In this document: one piece after another, positions 5,567-7,920 of the stretch
How the letters are laid out: the number at the start of each line of letters is the position of its first letter
Position numbering within the stretch: position 1 is the first letter of the stretch
Assembly (NCBI GenBank): GCA_007117945.1
Contig: SKTN01000084.1
Span: 1-7,920, forward strand
Length of the DNA: 7,920 nucleotides
Source of the DNA: Nitriliruptoraceae bacterium
GTDB taxonomy: Bacteria; Actinomycetota; Nitriliruptoria; Nitriliruptorales; Nitriliruptoraceae
Reading direction: 5' to 3'
The notes under the pieces: generated by a model
Seen by the model: the letters and a program-made list of their open reading frames with translations, nothing else
Database searches by the model: none
Told to the model about the DNA's origin: nothing
Position numbers and translations under genes: made by a program

Positions 5567-6888
5567 GCGAGCGGGCGTGCGAGCCGGGGGACGGCACCGA
5601 GGGCGCGGCGGCGGGCTTCGACGGGCTGTGGTCCGAGCTCGCCGACATCGGCCGTGACCCGCGGGGCGGGTACCGCCGCTTCGCCTACACCCCCGCGGAG
5701 CTCGAGCTGCGGGAGTGGTTCCGCGCGGCGGCCGAGGCGCGCCACCTCGACGTCCACGAGGACCGCGCCGGCAACCTGTGGGCGTGGTGGGGGCCGCCAC
5801 CTGCCGGGGAGGTGCCGGCGGGTCAGCGGGCCGTGGTGCTGGGCAGCCACCTCGACTCCGTGCCCCGGGGTGGGGCCTTCGACGGGCCCCTGGGCGTGGT
5901 CAGTTCCCTGCTGGCCGTGGCGGCGCTCCAGCGCACCGTGGCCCGGCCGCCCCGGCCCGTCGCGGTGGTGGCCTTCGCCGACGAGGAGGGTGCCCGGTTC
6001 GGCGTGGCCTGTGCCGGCTCACGGCTGCTCACGGGCCAGCTGGCCCCCGAGCGGGCGCGCGCCCTGACCGATGACGACGGTGTCAGCCTCGCCGAGGCGC
6101 TGCGCGCCACGGGACGTGATCCCACGGGCCTGGGCGCACAACCGGAGCTGCTCTCCGGCATCGGGGCCTTCGTGGAACTGCACGTCGAGCAGGGACGGGC
6201 CCTGGTGGACCTTCAGGCGCCCGTGGCCGTCGGCTCGGCGATCCGTCCCCACGGCCGGTGGCGCTTCGACCTCGCGGGGCGCGCCGACCACGCCGGCACC
6301 ACCCGGCTCGAGGACCGTGACGATCCGATGCTGGCCCAGGCCCGCCTCGTGCTGGCGGCGCGTGCCGCCGCCGAGCGGCGGGCACGACGGGGGGATGCCG
6401 GGGCCGTGGCCACCGTGGGACGCGTACGGGTGGAGCCCAACGCCGTCAACGCCATCCCCGCCCGGGTCCAGGCGTGGCTGGACGCCCGCGCCGACGCGGA
6501 GGAGGAGGTACGGGCCATGGTCGCCGAGCTCGAGGCGGCGCTGGGCACGCCCGCGGTCGAGGAGTCCTTCAGCCCACGGGTGGCGCTCCACGCCCCCCTG
6601 GCCGAGCGCGTCGCCCGTGCGGTGGCCGGGGTGTCGGGCGCCCCGCCGCCGCGGTTGGCCACGGGTGCCGGCCACGACGCCGGCATCCTCGCAGCGGCCG
6701 GGATCCCCACGGCCATGCTGCACGTGCGCAACCCCACGGGGATCTCCCACGCCCCCGAGGAACACGCCGAGGTGGCGGACTGCCACAGGGGAGTGGTGGC
6801 GCTCACGGCCGTGCTCGCCGACCTCGTCGGCCCAGGTGCCCCAGGCGGTGGACAGCCGGCTGCCGACGACGCGGGGGGTGGCCGGTGA
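5563..6888 (+). CDS. M20-family amidohydrolase (allantoate / N-carbamoyl-amino acid hydrolase type), likely N-formylglutamate deformylase
   Basis: The 441-residue protein belongs to the M20 metallohydrolases of the AllC/HyuC/beta-ureidopropionase branch, two-zinc enzymes that cut N-carbamoyl and related N-acyl groups from amino acids. Family motifs are GSHLDSVPRGGAFDGPLG (94-111; His96, Asp107), FADEEGARF (138-146; Glu141 as base, Glu142 as ligand), ELHVEQG (205-211; His207), the lid segment GRADHAGTTRLEDRDDP (239-255) and the C-terminal TGAGHDAG with GISHAPEEHAE (His396). All metal ligands seem present. The GTG start overlaps the hutU stop (GTGA), and its own stop overlaps hutF in the same way. 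This placement between hutU and hutF, with no HutG in view, suggests it hydrolyses N-formyl-L-glutamate to glutamate and formate. That is inference: generic annotation would call it allantoate amidohydrolase, but no other allantoin gene is nearby. The last 15 residues are Gly/Ala/Asp-rich tail. Confidence 0.9.
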   Translation: MSERACEPGDGTEGAAAGFDGLWSELADIGRDPRGGYRRFAYTPAELELREWFRAAAEARHLDVHEDRAGNLWAWWGPPPAGEVPAGQRAVVLGSHLDSVPRGGAFDGPLGVVSSLLAVAALQRTVARPPRPVAVVAFADEEGARFGVACAGSRLLTGQLAPERARALTDDDGVSLAEALRATGRDPTGLGAQPELLSGIGAFVELHVEQGRALVDLQAPVAVGSAIRPHGRWRFDLAGRADHAGTTRLEDRDDPMLAQARLVLAARAAAERRARRGDAGAVATVGRVRVEPNAVNAIPARVQAWLDARADAEEEVRAMVAELEAALGTPAVEESFSPRVALHAPLAERVARAVAGVSGAPPPRLATGAGHDAGILAAAGIPTAMLHVRNPTGISHAPEEHAEVADCHRGVVALTAVLADLVGPGAPGGGQPAADDAGGGR

Positions 6889-7920
6889 CGCGCTACCGCT
6901 GCGAGCTCGCGTGGAGTCCCGGCGAGGGCGTGCGTGCCGGGCTGGCCGTCGACGTCGACGGGGGGCGCATCACCGCGGTCGGCAGCCCCCCGCCCGGGCC
7001 GGAGGAGATCCCCCTCGCCGGGCTGGTGGTGCCGGGGTTCGCCAACGTGCACAGCCACGTCTTCCACCGCGCGCTCAGGGGCACGGCGGAGGAGGCCGGA
7101 GCGGGGAGCTTCTGGGGGTGGCGTGAGCGCATGTACGCCTGCGCGGGCGCCCTGGACCCCGACCGCCTCCACGCCCTGGCACGGGCGGTCTTCGCCGAGC
7201 TCGCCCTGGCGGGATGGACCGCCGTGGGCGAGTTCCACTACCTCCACCACCGTCCCGACGGCGACCCCTACACCGACCCCAACGCCATGGGCAACGCCCT
7301 GGTGGCCGCGGCCGGGGAGGCGGGTGTGCGGCTCGGTCTGCTGGACACCTGCTACCTCGCCGGCGGCTTCGGTCGTCCCCTGGAGGGGGTCCAGCGCCGT
7401 TTCGGCGACCCCGATGCGGCCAGCTGGGCAGCCCGGGTGGAGGACCTGCACCGCGCCCACGGGGCCCGCGACGGGGTGGTCATCGGCGCCGCCGCCCACT
7501 CCGTGCGGGCCGTTCCCGCCGATGCGCTGGCGGTGGTCGGGGCGTGGAGCGCCGCCCACGAGGTCCCCCTCCACGTGCACGTTTCCGAGCAGCCCGCGGA
7601 GAACGAGGCCTGCCTGGCCGCGACCGGGCGCAGCCCCGTCGGTCTCCTGGCCGAGGCCGGCGTGCTCGGGCCCCGGACCACCGCCGTCCACGCCACCCAC
7701 CTCACCGCCGGGGACGTCCGGCTCCTGGCCGGCTCGGGCTCCAGTCTCGGGCTGTGTCCCACGACGGAGGCCGCACTGGCCGACGGCATCGGGCCCGTGG
7801 CGGCGCTGACGCAGGCCGGTGTGCCCCTCGCGCTGGGGACCGACAGCCACGCGGCGACCGACCCCTTCGGCGAGGCCCGCCGCGCCGAGTGGGACCAGCG
7901 CCTGGCCACGGGCCGGCGCG
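6885..7920 (+). CDS. hutF: Formimidoylglutamate deiminase (3' end beyond window)
   Basis: HutF, an amidohydrolase-superfamily enzyme, hydrolyses N-formimidoyl-L-glutamate to N-formyl-L-glutamate and ammonia. The first 345 residues are present, out of roughly 450 in the family. The N-terminal beta segment leads to VVPGFANVHSHVFHRALRG (about 48-66) with metal ligands His56 and His58. Next come FWGWRERMY (76-84), GEFHYLHH (115-122), AHSVRAV (204-210), HVHVSEQPAEN (230-240; His232 ligand), VHATHL (268-273; His269), CPTTEAALADGIGP (291-304) and LGTDSH (317-322; Asp320). This motif set separates HutF from guanine deaminase and from HutI. Residue 61 is His, where proteobacterial HutF has Gln. The GTG start overlaps the upstream stop (GTGA), so expression is coupled to the M20 gene. 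The frame is open to the right edge. Confidence 0.95.
   Translation, partial: MTRYRCELAWSPGEGVRAGLAVDVDGGRITAVGSPPPGPEEIPLAGLVVPGFANVHSHVFHRALRGTAEEAGAGSFWGWRERMYACAGALDPDRLHALARAVFAELALAGWTAVGEFHYLHHRPDGDPYTDPNAMGNALVAAAGEAGVRLGLLDTCYLAGGFGRPLEGVQRRFGDPDAASWAARVEDLHRAHGARDGVVIGAAAHSVRAVPADALAVVGAWSAAHEVPLHVHVSEQPAENEACLAATGRSPVGLLAEAGVLGPRTTAVHATHLTAGDVRLLAGSGSSLGLCPTTEAALADGIGPVAALTQAGVPLALGTDSHAATDPFGEARRAEWDQRLATGRR

Noticed and set aside
3634..6888. A 1084-residue plus-strand frame that would extend the amidohydrolase N-terminally
   Set aside because: Everything before 5563 is an out-of-frame reading of hutH and hutU. The GTG overlapping the hutU stop gives the normal family length.
6213..7850. 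A 545-residue open frame on the minus strand opposite the M20 gene and hutF
   Set aside because: Same mirror-frame artefact; no recognisable motif, and both plus-strand genes have intact catalytic residues.

Overview
The window is very GC-rich, with G/C strongly favoured at third codon positions, GTG starts, four-base gene overlaps and tightly packed genes. This points to a high-GC actinobacterium. The Cys-Ser-Gly form of the histidine ammonia-lyase cofactor motif and the use of a HutF deiminase beside an M20-type amidohydrolase also fit Actinobacteria. Genus cannot be read from the sequence; a deep-branching actinobacterial lineage is as likely as a streptomycete, because in Streptomyces (from memory) hutH is not in the same cluster as hutU.

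Layout. Bases 1-133 hold the minus-strand N-terminus of a membrane-anchored or exported protein that runs off the left edge. A GC-rich divergent spacer follows (134-297), then a small MscS-type mechanosensitive channel on the plus strand (298-1215). It converges, with a 17-base gap, on an IclR-family regulator on the minus strand (1233-2018). A 273-base divergent spacer (2019-2291) separates the regulator from a plus-strand operon and contains a 48-base nested inverted repeat centred near 2169/2170. The operon is hutH (2292-3857), hutU (3899-5566), an M20-family amidohydrolase (5563-6888) and hutF (6885 to the right edge, incomplete).

How the genes work together. This is a histidine utilisation (hut) locus. 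HutH converts histidine to urocanate and HutU converts urocanate to imidazolonepropionate. HutI, not in the window and probably just downstream, would make formimidoylglutamate, which HutF converts to N-formylglutamate plus ammonia. No classical HutG deformylase is seen. The M20 amidohydrolase, translationally coupled between hutU and hutF, is the best candidate for the last step, N-formylglutamate to glutamate plus formate. The divergent IclR regulator and the nested dyad between it and hutH are the likely control circuit. The mscS gene and the leftmost fragment look unrelated to histidine catabolism.

The most interesting points are the 48-base concentric dyad, the M20 enzyme as a likely non-orthologous replacement for HutG, and the start of the IclR gene, where the only good Shine-Dalgarno sequence sits in front of an ATC codon. 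I did not find evidence of a wholly new system, mobile element, RNA gene or CRISPR array.
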